Assembly: GCF_029893105.1 (NCBI RefSeq)
Contig: NZ_JARXWG010000025.1
Location: 1 to 56,674, forward strand
DNA: 56,674 bases
Reading direction: 5' to 3'
Source of the DNA: Parabacteroides sp. PF5-9
GTDB taxonomy: Bacteria > Bacteroidota > Bacteroidia > Bacteroidales > Tannerellaceae
The position numbers and the translations under genes were made by a program. Positions 18,328 through 28,750 of this stretch are shown here, in pieces (positions within the stretch are counted from its first letter, which is position 1; every line of letters starts with the position of its first letter). A model generated the notes under the pieces. The model did not search any database and was not told where the DNA came from. It saw only the letters and a program-made list of their open reading frames with translations.

Positions 18328-19899
18328 ATGAAAAAACAGCTATTTATACTTTTAGGCCTTTGTTGTTTTACTCTTCTCTCCCATGCACAAAATTTGGTTG
18401 AGTCGTCCGAAACAGAATTCAGCGAAGAGCAAACCGACGAAGAGTTGCAATACTCCACCCTCTCGGAAGATTCCGATATTACTGCCGAAATCGGCCTCAT
18501 CCCGGAAAGTCTGGATGCCAATGTAGACAGCCTTCTCCATTCATGGCATGTCCAATATTTCAGTAAACGAGATGATTTCTGCCACGACGACGAGTCCAAT
18601 GTCTTTTTCCCCGATTCGATCTATATAGACCGATTGCAAAGCATGCCCTGTATCATTCCTATGACTTATAACAATATTGTCAGAAACTGCATCGATATCT
18701 ATGCCGAACGGCGACGTAGCCTGATTCGCTATATGCTGGGAATGGCCGATTTCTATTTCCCGATCATCGAACAAATTTTGGACGAACACGGTCTGCCACA
18801 TGAACTGAAATACTTAACCATTGTGGAAAGTGCGCTAAACCCAACCGCCCTCTCCCGGGTTGGAGCAAGCGGGATCTGGCAATTTATGCTGCCGACAGGG
18901 AAAAACTACGGTTTGGAGATCAACAGCCTGGTCGACGAACGCCGCGATCCGGTGAAAGCAACTCATGCCGCCTGCCGCTATTTTAAAGATATGTATGCGA
19001 TCTATGAAGACTGGCAGCTGGTCATCGCCTCCTACAACTGCGGCCCCGGAAATATCAATAAAGCGATTCGCCGGGCGAATGGGAAAACCGACTTTTGGGA
19101 CATCTACCCCTATCTCCCCCGCGAAACCCGTTTGTATGTACCCCTGTTTATTGCGGCAAATTACATCATGACTTATCACTGCGATCATAACCTATGTGCG
19201 GTAGAAACCAACCTCCCTTTAGCCACCGATACGGTAATCGTCAACAATATGCTTCATTTTGAACAAATAGCAGATATACTCGACATCAATATCGAACAAT
19301 TACGTGTATTGAATCCGCAATATCAACGCGACATTGTTCCGGGAAACACCCGCCCTTCCATCCTCAAACTACCCGTAAGAGATACGTATACATTCATTGA
19401 CAAAGAAGATACGATCTACACCCATCGAGCCGAAGAGTTATTAGCCCATCTCCGCCCAATCAATAGTCCGGAGGGGAATACTTCCAAAACAGCGACCCGT
19501 GAAAAAATCACCCATACGGTGCTCAATGGCGAAAACCTGTATACAGTAGCCAACCGCTATGGTGTGACTGCCAAAGATATCCGCAAATGGAATGGTTTAA
19601 GATCCAACCGTGTTGCTAAAGGACGACGACTCACATTATATGTAGATAACGGAGGAGTCAGCTTTGCTTCCAATACAGCCAAAAAGACAACACCTTCCAC
19701 AGCTGCCACACAAAAAGAATCCACTTTAGAGAAATCCGAAGGCGGTTATATCACCTATATTGTTCAATCGGGAGATTCACTCTATTCGATCGCAAGAAAA
19801 TACCCAGGCATCTCGGCTACGACGATTCAACACGCCAACAACCTTTCGAATTCAAGAATCCATCCCGGCCAGAAACTCAAAATCCCTGCAGCCGGTTAA
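18328..19899 (+). CDS. Lytic transglycosylase with SLT and LysM domains (MltD-like)
   Basis: A 523-residue exported protein started at the ATG before the signal peptide (residues 1-20, ending SHA). The SLT catalytic domain runs from about 140 to 290. The catalytic glutamate is E167 in IVESALNP, followed by the conserved GASGIWQFM motif at about 179-187 and the ASYNCGPGN box. Two LysM peptidoglycan-binding modules lie at about 400-443 and 475-520. It cleaves peptidoglycan glycan strands to 1,6-anhydro-muropeptides in the periplasm. It is the last gene of the parAB group, and its stop codon overlaps that of the convergent protease gene. Confidence 0.93.
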   Translation: MKKQLFILLGLCCFTLLSHAQNLVESSETEFSEEQTDEELQYSTLSEDSDITAEIGLIPESLDANVDSLLHSWHVQYFSKRDDFCHDDESNVFFPDSIYIDRLQSMPCIIPMTYNNIVRNCIDIYAERRRSLIRYMLGMADFYFPIIEQILDEHGLPHELKYLTIVESALNPTALSRVGASGIWQFMLPTGKNYGLEINSLVDERRDPVKATHAACRYFKDMYAIYEDWQLVIASYNCGPGNINKAIRRANGKTDFWDIYPYLPRETRLYVPLFIAANYIMTYHCDHNLCAVETNLPLATDTVIVNNMLHFEQIADILDINIEQLRVLNPQYQRDIVPGNTRPSILKLPVRDTYTFIDKEDTIYTHRAEELLAHLRPINSPEGNTSKTATREKITHTVLNGENLYTVANRYGVTAKDIRKWNGLRSNRVAKGRRLTLYVDNGGVSFASNTAKKTTPSTAATQKESTLEKSEGGYITYIVQSGDSLYSIARKYPGISATTIQHANNLSNSRIHPGQKLKIPAAG

Positions 19900-20801
19900 T
19901 TCGAACAGTTTAACACCTTTTTTAATCGGCCTGTCAAAAGCCAAAAGAAAAGAAAAGAAACAACAGCGATTAATGTAAATGGTAATAGTTCGACCTCTTC
20001 GGCTTCGCCATTGAGATAAGGGTTATTTTTCAATGTATCATCGCTCATCACCAGGATAGCAAACGTATTGTTGGCAAAATGGGCAAATATCGGAACCCAT
20101 ATATTTTTACTCCAAAACAATAAATAGCCCAAATAGGCTCCTATCATCATCCGGGGGATCAATCCAAAAAACTGCAGGTGAATCGCACTAAAGACAAAAG
20201 CGGCAATCCAGATCACCCAATGATGGTTCAACCCCCATTTTTCAATTACCCGTTGCAATGCACCCCGAAAAAAGAACTCTTCGGTCACTCCCGCAGCAAC
20301 ACCTATCACTAAAACATTAAACAACAAAGATACGATATCCGTATCTGCCAGTAACAGCTTGGTCAGATCCCCCGCCGCCTCTTCCTTGGCACGCATCCAA
20401 TGTTCCACAGGCTCCATAAAAGCCGGAAATTCCATCTGCCGGTTCAACATTTCCGTCAGTCCGATCATCGGAGACAAAAGCAACATGGAGACAAAAACAA
20501 GTAAAATCACGCGCAGATTCGGACAACGCCCAAGAGAAAGATATTTCGCCGGTTCTTTACTGCACAGCCAGGACATCCCCAAGGCCGGCAAAAGGAAAAT
20601 CCCGACAGCAGATATCAGCTGAACCCACCGCAACATATGAGGATATTTGTACAGATCGGCCGTCCATCCGTAAAATGGATAAAAAATCAAAAAACCGATT
20701 AAAGAAGAGAAAATCATCCCTATCAAAACCAATGAAATCAATACAAACAATTGACTCCATGCCGATTTGTCGGCAAAAATACCCTTCAGTTTCATATGCA
20801 T
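19896..20801 (-). CDS. CPBP family intramembrane metalloprotease
   Basis: A 301-residue membrane protein with about eight hydrophobic segments. The CPBP/Abi signature is complete: E174-E175...R179 in TEEFFFRG, H208 in FSAIHLQFF and H241...N245 in FAHFANN, the residues that form the metal site of CAAX-type proteases. Family members process prenylated or other membrane peptides, but no substrate is evident here. It is transcribed towards the transglycosylase gene and the stop codons share the bases TTAA. Its upstream side holds the 22-bp repeat array. Confidence 0.88.
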   Translation of the reverse strand: MHMKLKGIFADKSAWSQLFVLISLVLIGMIFSSLIGFLIFYPFYGWTADLYKYPHMLRWVQLISAVGIFLLPALGMSWLCSKEPAKYLSLGRCPNLRVILLVFVSMLLLSPMIGLTEMLNRQMEFPAFMEPVEHWMRAKEEAAGDLTKLLLADTDIVSLLFNVLVIGVAAGVTEEFFFRGALQRVIEKWGLNHHWVIWIAAFVFSAIHLQFFGLIPRMMIGAYLGYLLFWSKNIWVPIFAHFANNTFAILVMSDDTLKNNPYLNGEAEEVELLPFTLIAVVSFLFFWLLTGRLKKVLNCSN

Positions 20802-20908
20802 ATAATAGCTAAAATTTGACCAAAGATAGAGAGAAGTTTTTTAGGGATCGTCATCATTCCTTGGTTTATTCTGCAACTATTTTTCCAATTAACTGACATA
20901 CTTTTCTG

Positions 20909-21019
20909 TTACACGTAGGTCTGTTTTCTGTTAGAGGTACGTCTAAAACAATTTAGAGGTACGTCTAAATCTGTTTAGAGGTACGTCTAAAATCATTTAG
21001 AGGTACCTCTAACAAAAAA
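20909..21019. repeat. Array of 22-bp near-palindromic units, copy 1
   Basis: Four units starting at 20931, 20953, 20975 and 20997, each built on TTAGAGGTACGTCTAA. The last is the perfect palindrome TTAGAGGTACCTCTAA. A degenerate fifth unit begins at 20909. The spacing is exactly 22 bp. The core 20924-21019 (96 bp) recurs at 37897-37992 with a single mismatch. Confidence 0.9.
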
Positions 21020-21138
21020 CTCATTTAGACGGAACACTTATTCGTCGCTTATCAGTGAGAAAAACGGCCGTATAACTTCAAATTATGCACCCATTTTTCA
21101 TACAATTAACGAATCGTGCCGACAAATTCCCCGAAGCA

Positions 21139-21170
21139 TTTGCGAGATTGAAAGAATAAATCTAATTTTG
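21139..21170 (+). promoter_or_regulatory. Promoter of trigger factor
   Basis: TTTG (21139-21142), a 20-bp spacer and TAATTTTG (21163-21170), an exact -7 match. The expected leader before the ATG at 21217 is about 40 nt. Confidence 0.7.
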
Positions 21171-21216
21171 CAGGCTAAATCCGGAAGGAGTAAAACAATT
21201 AAATAAATCATTCATA

Positions 21217-22569
21217 ATGAACGTTTCGCTTAAAAACAATGATGCCGTCAGTGGTATTATTACTTTGGAAATTGCAAAAGCTGATTACACCGAGTTGGTA
21301 GAAAAGAATTTACGCAACTACCGCCAGAAAGCAAATATACCAGGGTTCCGTAAAGGAATGGTTCCCATGGGTATGATCAAAAAAATGTATGGCAAATATG
21401 TCTTGATTGAAGAAGTAAACAAACTTGCTTCTGAGAACTTGTATAAATACATCCGTGAAAACAAGCTGAATCTTTTAGGTGAACCCATTCCGAATGAGAC
21501 TGAACAGAAAACGATCGACTTCGACACACAGGAAGATTTCGAATTTTGCTTCGATATTGCTTTAGCTCCGGAAATCAACATCACGCTGAACAAACGCGAC
21601 AAAGCACCTTATTATCAAGTGATCATCGATGAAGATATGATCAATAAACAGGTTGATTCGTATCGCTCAAACTTCGGCAGTTATGAAAAAGCCGACAATG
21701 TTGAAGAGAGAGACATGGTCAAAGGAACTGTTGCCGAACTGGAAAATGGTTCTCCGAAAGAAGGAGGAATCGTTGTAGAAGAAGCCGTCTTGATGCCGAT
21801 GTACATCAAAGAGGAGTCGGAAAAAGGAAAATTCATTGGAGCGACAGCCAATAGCGTGATCGTTTTCAATCCGCACAAAGCCTACGAAGGAGCAGAAACA
21901 GAGATCGCTTCATTCCTGAAAATCGATAAAGAAAAAGTGGCCGAAGTAACCGGTGATTTCAGTTTTGAAATAAAAGAGATCACCCGTCATAAAGATTCCG
22001 AATTAAATCAGGAACTGTTCGACCGCGTGTTGGGCGAAGGAGTTGTCGCTTCAGAAGAAGAATTCAAAGCCAAAATAAAAGAGATACTTGCCGGACAATT
22101 CACTCCGCAAAGTGACTATAAGTTTTTGCAAGATATCCGTCAGGTACTGTTGAAAAAAGCGGGTGAACTGACTTTTGCCGATGATATTCTGAAACGTTGG
22201 TTGTTAATGGCTAACGAAAATAATACAAAGGAGAAAATCGAAGATGATTATCCACAGATTATTGAAGACCTGAAATATCAGCTGATAAAAGAACATCTGG
22301 TAAAAACAAACGAGTTGAAAGTAGAAGAGGCAGATATAGAAGAGTTGGCCAAGCGTGTTGCACAATCTCAGTTTGCCCAGTACGGCATGCTCTCCGTTCC
22401 CGACGATATTCTGACGAACTATGCCAAAGATCTGTTGAAAAATAAAGACACTTTACAAAATGTTATCGACCGTGCCATTGAAGACAAGCTGGCCACCTGG
22501 TTGAAACAACAGATCAAGTTAGAAGAAAAAGAGATCACAGTAGACGATTTCAACAAGCTTTTTGAATAA
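21217..22569 (+). CDS. tig: Trigger factor, ribosome-associated chaperone
   Basis: A 450-residue protein. The ribosome-binding signature GFRKGMVP is at residues 43-50. The middle corresponds to the FKBP-like domain, which is strongly diverged as is usual in Bacteroidota, and the C-terminal helical domain (about 260-450) forms the chaperone cradle. It binds nascent chains at the exit tunnel. clpP and clpX follow on the same strand, the classic tig-clpP-clpX order, but each gap here carries its own control signals. Confidence 0.94.
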   Translation: MNVSLKNNDAVSGIITLEIAKADYTELVEKNLRNYRQKANIPGFRKGMVPMGMIKKMYGKYVLIEEVNKLASENLYKYIRENKLNLLGEPIPNETEQKTIDFDTQEDFEFCFDIALAPEINITLNKRDKAPYYQVIIDEDMINKQVDSYRSNFGSYEKADNVEERDMVKGTVAELENGSPKEGGIVVEEAVLMPMYIKEESEKGKFIGATANSVIVFNPHKAYEGAETEIASFLKIDKEKVAEVTGDFSFEIKEITRHKDSELNQELFDRVLGEGVVASEEEFKAKIKEILAGQFTPQSDYKFLQDIRQVLLKKAGELTFADDILKRWLLMANENNTKEKIEDDYPQIIEDLKYQLIKEHLVKTNELKVEEADIEELAKRVAQSQFAQYGMLSVPDDILTNYAKDLLKNKDTLQNVIDRAIEDKLATWLKQQIKLEEKEITVDDFNKLFE

Positions 22570-22670
22570 ACTATTTTTCGAAAGAAGTTTTTCTTAAGAA
22601 AAAGAGGATTTCTCTCTAAAAAATACCTTTGCGGACAATAAATAAATTGTTTCTTTAAGAAATTTATTTA

Positions 22671-22678
22671 TAACTTTG
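22671..22678 (+). promoter_or_regulatory. Putative -7 element of clpP
   Basis: TAACTTTG, an exact TAnnTTTG match, about 70 bp before the clpP ATG at 22748. A second match, TACCTTTG, lies at 22624-22631. Both favour the start at 22748 over earlier in-frame codons. Confidence 0.5.
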
Positions 22679-22747
22679 TTTTCCGTTAAGATTTTAGGAG
22701 AAATCCTCTTTTTATGTCTTTACGGAAATAATCAGACAATAAAAGAT

Positions 22748-23410
22748 ATGGAAGATTTTAGAAAATATGCGACAAAGCATTTAAGGATGAGTGGTACGGC
22801 TCTTGACAGCTATATGAAGATCACCAGCAGTTACATCTCGCCGACGATTATTGAAGAACGTCAGTTGAATGTAGCACAAATGGATGTATTCTCCCGGTTG
22901 ATGATGGATCGCATTATCTTTTTGGGCACACAGGTCGACGACTACACTGCCAATGTGATCCAGGCTCAACTGCTCTATCTTGATTCCAGTGATCCGGGTA
23001 AAGACATCTCGATCTATATTAATTCACCGGGAGGATCTGTTTATGCCGGATATGGCATATACGACACCATGCAATTCATTGGTAGTGATGTCTCTACGAT
23101 CTGTACCGGAATAGCAGCATCGATGGCCTCCGTATTGCTGGTTGCCGGCACAAAAGGAAAAAGATTCGGACTGAAACATTCACGCGTGATGATCCATCAA
23201 CCGCTGGGAGGGACTCAGGGACAAGCCTCTGATATTGAAATCGCAGCACGTGAAATAATCAAAGTCAAAAAGGAATTGTATACGATCATTTCAGAACACT
23301 CAGGCAAACCGTTTGAAGATGTTGAGCGAGATAGCGACCGCGACTACTGGATGACTGCCGTCGAAGCCAAAGAGTACGGTATGATCGATGAAGTTTTAAT
23401 GCGCAAGTAA
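22748..23410 (+). CDS. clpP: ATP-dependent Clp protease proteolytic subunit
   Basis: A 220-residue serine protease when started at the ATG in front of [11 protein letters not shown], which is the family's usual N-terminus in this group. The catalytic serine is S125 in GIAASMAS and the histidine H150 in MIHQPLGG; the aspartate lies near residue 200. The oxyanion/handle motif [11 protein letters not shown] is at 91-101. It forms the tetradecameric chamber that pairs with ClpX, whose gene follows. A hairpin with 17-bp arms between clpP and clpX may limit read-through. Confidence 0.95.
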   Translation: MEDFRKYATKHLRMSGTALDSYMKITSSYISPTIIEERQLNVAQMDVFSRLMMDRIIFLGTQVDDYTANVIQAQLLYLDSSDPGKDISIYINSPGGSVYAGYGIYDTMQFIGSDVSTICTGIAASMASVLLVAGTKGKRFGLKHSRVMIHQPLGGTQGQASDIEIAAREIIKVKKELYTIISEHSGKPFEDVERDSDRDYWMTAVEAKEYGMIDEVLMRK

Positions 23411-23424
23411 TCAATATAAAATAT

Positions 23425-23476
23425 AGGTGCATCAAAAACATTCGCGTTTTTCAGGATGTTTTTGATACACCTTCTT
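23425..23476 (+). terminator. Hairpin terminator/attenuator between clpP and clpX
   Basis: AGGTGCATCAAAAACAT (23425-23441) pairs over 17 positions with ATGTTTTTGATACACCT (23456-23472), with one wobble. Only a short T-rich tail follows, so it may attenuate rather than fully stop transcription and so set the ClpP:ClpX ratio. Confidence 0.65.
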
Positions 23477-23493
23477 AAAAAAACAAAGACTCT

Positions 23494-24726
23494 ATGGCCA
23501 AAACAACAGGTGATTCATGTACGTTTTGCGGAAGAAACAGTAAGGATGTTAAACTATTGATCAATGGACTTTCAGGTGCGATTTGCGATGAATGTACACT
23601 ACAGGCATACGAGATCGTTCAGGAACAAACGACCTCAAAACAGAGTTCATTCCACATCGACCAGAAAGAACTCCCCAAACCAGGAGATATCAAAGCTTTT
23701 TTAGACCAATATGTAATCGGACAAGATGAAGCCAAACGATATCTTTCTGTCTCTGTATACAACCATTACAAACGTTTACTTCAGAAAGTGACCTCCGATG
23801 ATGTGGAGATTGAAAAGTCCAATATCATTATGGTAGGTGCTACGGGAACAGGAAAAACATTGTTGGCACGTACAATAGCCAAATTATTACATGTTCCCTT
23901 TACCATTGTCGACGCGACCGTACTGACTGAAGCGGGTTACGTCGGTGAGGATATCGAAAGTATCCTGACACGCTTGTTGCAGGCCGCTGATTACGATGTC
24001 GAGGCTGCCCAAAGAGGCATTGTCTTTATTGATGAAATAGATAAAATTGCCCGTAAAAGTGATAACCCTTCGATCACACGCGATGTCAGCGGTGAAGGTG
24101 TACAACAAGGATTATTGAAACTACTCGAAGGATCCATCGTGAATGTCCCTCCACAAGGAGGTCGTAAACATCCCGAACAACGTATGATCGCGGTAGATAC
24201 CAAAAACATTTTATTCGTTTGCGGAGGAGCTTTCGACGGTATTGAGAAAAAAATCGCCCAGCGCCTCAATACACGCGTAGTGGGTTATGCTGCCAGCAAA
24301 GAAACAGCTACTGTAGACAGAAATAATCTGTTGAGATATATTACTCCGACAGATCTGAAATCATTCGGGCTTATTCCCGAAATCATCGGACGTTTGCCGA
24401 TTTTAACCTACTTAAATCCGCTGGATCGCAACACCTTACGCAGCATTTTGACCGAACCGAAAAATTCGATCATCAAACAATACAGCAAATTGTTTGAAAT
24501 GGATGGGATAAAGATTATCTTTGATGAAGCGGTCTATGAATTTATTGTTGATAAAGCATTAGAATTCAAACTGGGTGCACGCGGACTCCGCTCCATTGTT
24601 GAAGCTATTATGATGGATGCCATGTATAGTATGCCGTCGGAAGAAAAGAAAGAGTTACACGTCACACTGGAATATGCCAGGGTCAAATTTGAAAAATCGG
24701 ATGTTAACCGCCTACAAGTCGCATAG
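23494..24726 (+). CDS. clpX: ClpX unfoldase, ATP-binding subunit of ClpXP
   Basis: A 410-residue AAA+ protein. The N-terminal zinc-binding domain has C9, C12, C31 and C34. Walker A GATGTGKT is at 115-122, Walker [10 protein letters not shown] near 175, and the ClpX-specific pore and sensor regions follow. It recognises and unfolds substrates and feeds them to ClpP. No consensus promoter was seen in the 83-bp gap after clpP, so it is probably transcribed through the hairpin at 23425-23476. Confidence 0.96.
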   Translation: MAKTTGDSCTFCGRNSKDVKLLINGLSGAICDECTLQAYEIVQEQTTSKQSSFHIDQKELPKPGDIKAFLDQYVIGQDEAKRYLSVSVYNHYKRLLQKVTSDDVEIEKSNIIMVGATGTGKTLLARTIAKLLHVPFTIVDATVLTEAGYVGEDIESILTRLLQAADYDVEAAQRGIVFIDEIDKIARKSDNPSITRDVSGEGVQQGLLKLLEGSIVNVPPQGGRKHPEQRMIAVDTKNILFVCGGAFDGIEKKIAQRLNTRVVGYAASKETATVDRNNLLRYITPTDLKSFGLIPEIIGRLPILTYLNPLDRNTLRSILTEPKNSIIKQYSKLFEMDGIKIIFDEAVYEFIVDKALEFKLGARGLRSIVEAIMMDAMYSMPSEEKKELHVTLEYARVKFEKSDVNRLQVA

Positions 24727-24757
24727 TTAACCGGTTCATTATTTTAAGATACTAAGA

Positions 24758-26938
24758 ATGGTAAAAAAGGACTATTTATCTGAAAAACTCAAATTACATT
24801 TTGGCTTCGATACATTTAAAGGGAATCAAAAGCCAATCATCGAAAATGTATTAAACGGCAACGATACTTTTGTGTTGATGCCTACCGGAGGCGGAAAATC
24901 GTTATGTTACCAGCTACCCTCTTTATTGATGGAAGGAACAGCTATCGTGATCTCTCCATTGATCGCCCTGATGAAAAATCAGGTCGATGCCATGCGTAAC
25001 TTCAGCGAAGAAGACGGAATAGCCCACTTTATCAATTCGTCACTCAATAAATCAGCGATCGATCAGGTCAAAGAGGATATTTTAGGCGGCCGGACAAAAC
25101 TATTGTATGTGGCTCCGGAGTCATTGACCAAAGAGGAGAATGTCGATTTTCTACGTCACATACCTATCTCTTTCTATGCTGTAGACGAAGCACATTGTAT
25201 TTCGGAGTGGGGACATGATTTCCGCCCCGAATACCGACGCATCCGCCCGATTATTAACGAGATAGGCAAACGTCCGTTAATCGCCCTTACAGCTACGGCT
25301 ACCCCCAAAGTACAACACGATATCCAGAAAAACCTGGGAATGATCGATGCGACCGTATTCAAATCATCATTCAACCGCGAAAATCTTTACTACGAAGTAC
25401 GGCCTAAAACCAACACAGTGGATAAGGATATCATTAAATTCATTAAGTCGAACGAGGGGAAATCGGGAATCGTTTATTGCTTGAGCAGAAAAAAAGTTGA
25501 AGAATTCAGTGATATACTCAAAGCAAACGGTATAAAAGCATTGGCTTATCATGCCGGGATGGACTCTCATGTCAGATCATCCAATCAGGATGCATTCCTG
25601 ATGGAGTCGGCTGATGTGATTGTGGCGACCATCGCTTTTGGTATGGGCATAGATAAACCGGATGTCAGATATGTGATCCATTACGATATCCCCAAAAGCC
25701 TGGAGGGGTATTATCAAGAAACCGGCCGAGCCGGTCGCGATGGCGGTGAAGGACACTGTATCGCATTTTACACGTACAAAGACCTTCAGAAACTCGAAAA
25801 GTTCATGCAGGGAAAACCTGTAGCCGAACAGGAGATAGGCAAGCAATTGTTACTCGAGACAGCAGCTTATGCCGAAACGGCCGTCTGCCGTAGAAGAGTT
25901 TTATTACATTATTTTGGAGAAACCCATGATGTCGAGAATTGTGGTAGTTGTGATAATTGTTTGAACCCCAAAAAGCAAGTGGAAGCAAAAGATTTATTAG
26001 TAGCAGTGCTAGAGGTTGTCAGCACACTCAAAGAAAAATTCAAAACCGAATATATCGTAAATATGCTAACAGGAACGGAAACGTCCGAAATGCAGTCGTA
26101 TAAACATAATGAATTGGAGGTATTCGGTTCAGGTCAGGATGAAGATGAAAAAACCTGGAATGCCGTTATCCGGCAAGCGTTAATTGCAGGGTATCTCACT
26201 AAAGATATCGAGAACTACGGCCTATTAAAGATCACCAAAGAAGGTAAAAACTTTCTGGCAAAACCGGTCTCTTTTAAGATCACAAAAGATAATGAATTTG
26301 AAGAAGAGGATGAAGAACCTCCAGTTCGTGGCGGAGCATCCGGAGCTGTAGACCCGGCTCTCTATTCCATGATGAAAGATCTTCGTAAGAAATTATCTAA
26401 ACGTCTTGAAGTGCCTCCTTTTGTCATTTTCCAGGATCCTTCTCTGGAAGCTATGGCGACGACTTATCCGATCTCACTGGATGAACTGCAGAATATTCCC
26501 GGAGTTGGAGCAGGCAAGGCAAAACGTTATGGAAAAGAGTTTGTCGAACTAATCAAAAGACACGTTGAAGAAAACGAAATCGAACGGCCGGAAGACCTGC
26601 GTGTTCGGACGGTGGCCAACAAATCAAAACTGAAGGTCTCAATCATTCAGCGTATCGACCGGAAGGTAGCGTTAGATGAAATAGCCCTGACAAACGGATT
26701 GGAATTTTCAGAACTGTTAGATGAAATAGAAGCAATCGTTTACTCCGGTACCCGGATCAATATCGACTACTTTATCCAGGATGTCATGGATGAAGATCAT
26801 GTGGAGGATATTTATGAGTATTTTAAAGACTCTGAGACCGATGATCTGGAAGACGCCATAGAAGAGTTGGGAAGCGACTATACGGAAGAAGAGATCCGAT
26901 TGATCCGTATTAAATTCCTATCAGAAATGGCCAACTAA
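24758..26938 (+). CDS. recQ: ATP-dependent DNA helicase RecQ
   Basis: A 726-residue helicase, longer than E. coli RecQ. Motif I is TGGGKSLCYQ near residue 43, the DEAH box VDEAHCISEWGHDFRPEYR near 146, and motif VI includes QETGRAGRDG. The RQC zinc site is formed by cysteines in CRRRVLLHYFGE and CGSCDNC. An HRDC domain spans about 535-615, and an extra acidic C-terminal region follows, as in Bacteroidota RecQ. It unwinds 3' to 5' in recombination and fork repair. It lies 31 bp after clpX and ends at a clear terminator. Confidence 0.95.
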   Translation: MVKKDYLSEKLKLHFGFDTFKGNQKPIIENVLNGNDTFVLMPTGGGKSLCYQLPSLLMEGTAIVISPLIALMKNQVDAMRNFSEEDGIAHFINSSLNKSAIDQVKEDILGGRTKLLYVAPESLTKEENVDFLRHIPISFYAVDEAHCISEWGHDFRPEYRRIRPIINEIGKRPLIALTATATPKVQHDIQKNLGMIDATVFKSSFNRENLYYEVRPKTNTVDKDIIKFIKSNEGKSGIVYCLSRKKVEEFSDILKANGIKALAYHAGMDSHVRSSNQDAFLMESADVIVATIAFGMGIDKPDVRYVIHYDIPKSLEGYYQETGRAGRDGGEGHCIAFYTYKDLQKLEKFMQGKPVAEQEIGKQLLLETAAYAETAVCRRRVLLHYFGETHDVENCGSCDNCLNPKKQVEAKDLLVAVLEVVSTLKEKFKTEYIVNMLTGTETSEMQSYKHNELEVFGSGQDEDEKTWNAVIRQALIAGYLTKDIENYGLLKITKEGKNFLAKPVSFKITKDNEFEEEDEEPPVRGGASGAVDPALYSMMKDLRKKLSKRLEVPPFVIFQDPSLEAMATTYPISLDELQNIPGVGAGKAKRYGKEFVELIKRHVEENEIERPEDLRVRTVANKSKLKVSIIQRIDRKVALDEIALTNGLEFSELLDEIEAIVYSGTRINIDYFIQDVMDEDHVEDIYEYFKDSETDDLEDAIEELGSDYTEEEIRLIRIKFLSEMAN

Positions 26939-26965
26939 GACAAATAAGTATCAGATAGATTGATC

Positions 26966-27003
26966 AAAAGGCTGTCCAAAAACAAAATTGGATAGCCTTT
27001 TTC
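26966..27003 (+). terminator. Rho-independent terminator after recQ
   Basis: AAAAGGCTGTCC pairs with GGATAGCCTTTT (one G-T wobble) around a 14-nt A-rich loop, followed by T residues. Confidence 0.85.
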
Positions 27004-27104
27004 TGTACATCATCTACGTTTTATAAAAAAGAATACAGAATAGCCTACTTATACACTTTTATACTAATAATTGTCAATTATCACCGACCAAAACCCGCTT
27101 CTGC

Positions 27105-28638
<1,534 letters not shown>

Positions 28639-28750
28639 CAAAAGAGTGTCACAACTCAATAAAAAAAGCTAATATAAGTACTCCCCTATACTTTTATGCG
28701 TCATTCTTCGTTATTGTAGAGGTTAATTATGTTAAAAGTATAAAGTGATT

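Larger units (their letters stand above)
20802..21216. other. Divergent intergenic region with repeat array and tig promoter
   Basis: 415 bp between the protease gene (minus) and trigger factor (plus). It contains the 22-bp repeat array (20909-21019) and the tig promoter (21139-21170). No small gene is evident. Confidence 0.7.

Noticed and set aside
20909-21019. 22-bp array as a CRISPR
   Set aside because: Spacing units are only 5-6 bp and nearly constant, repeats are palindromic, and no cas gene is present.
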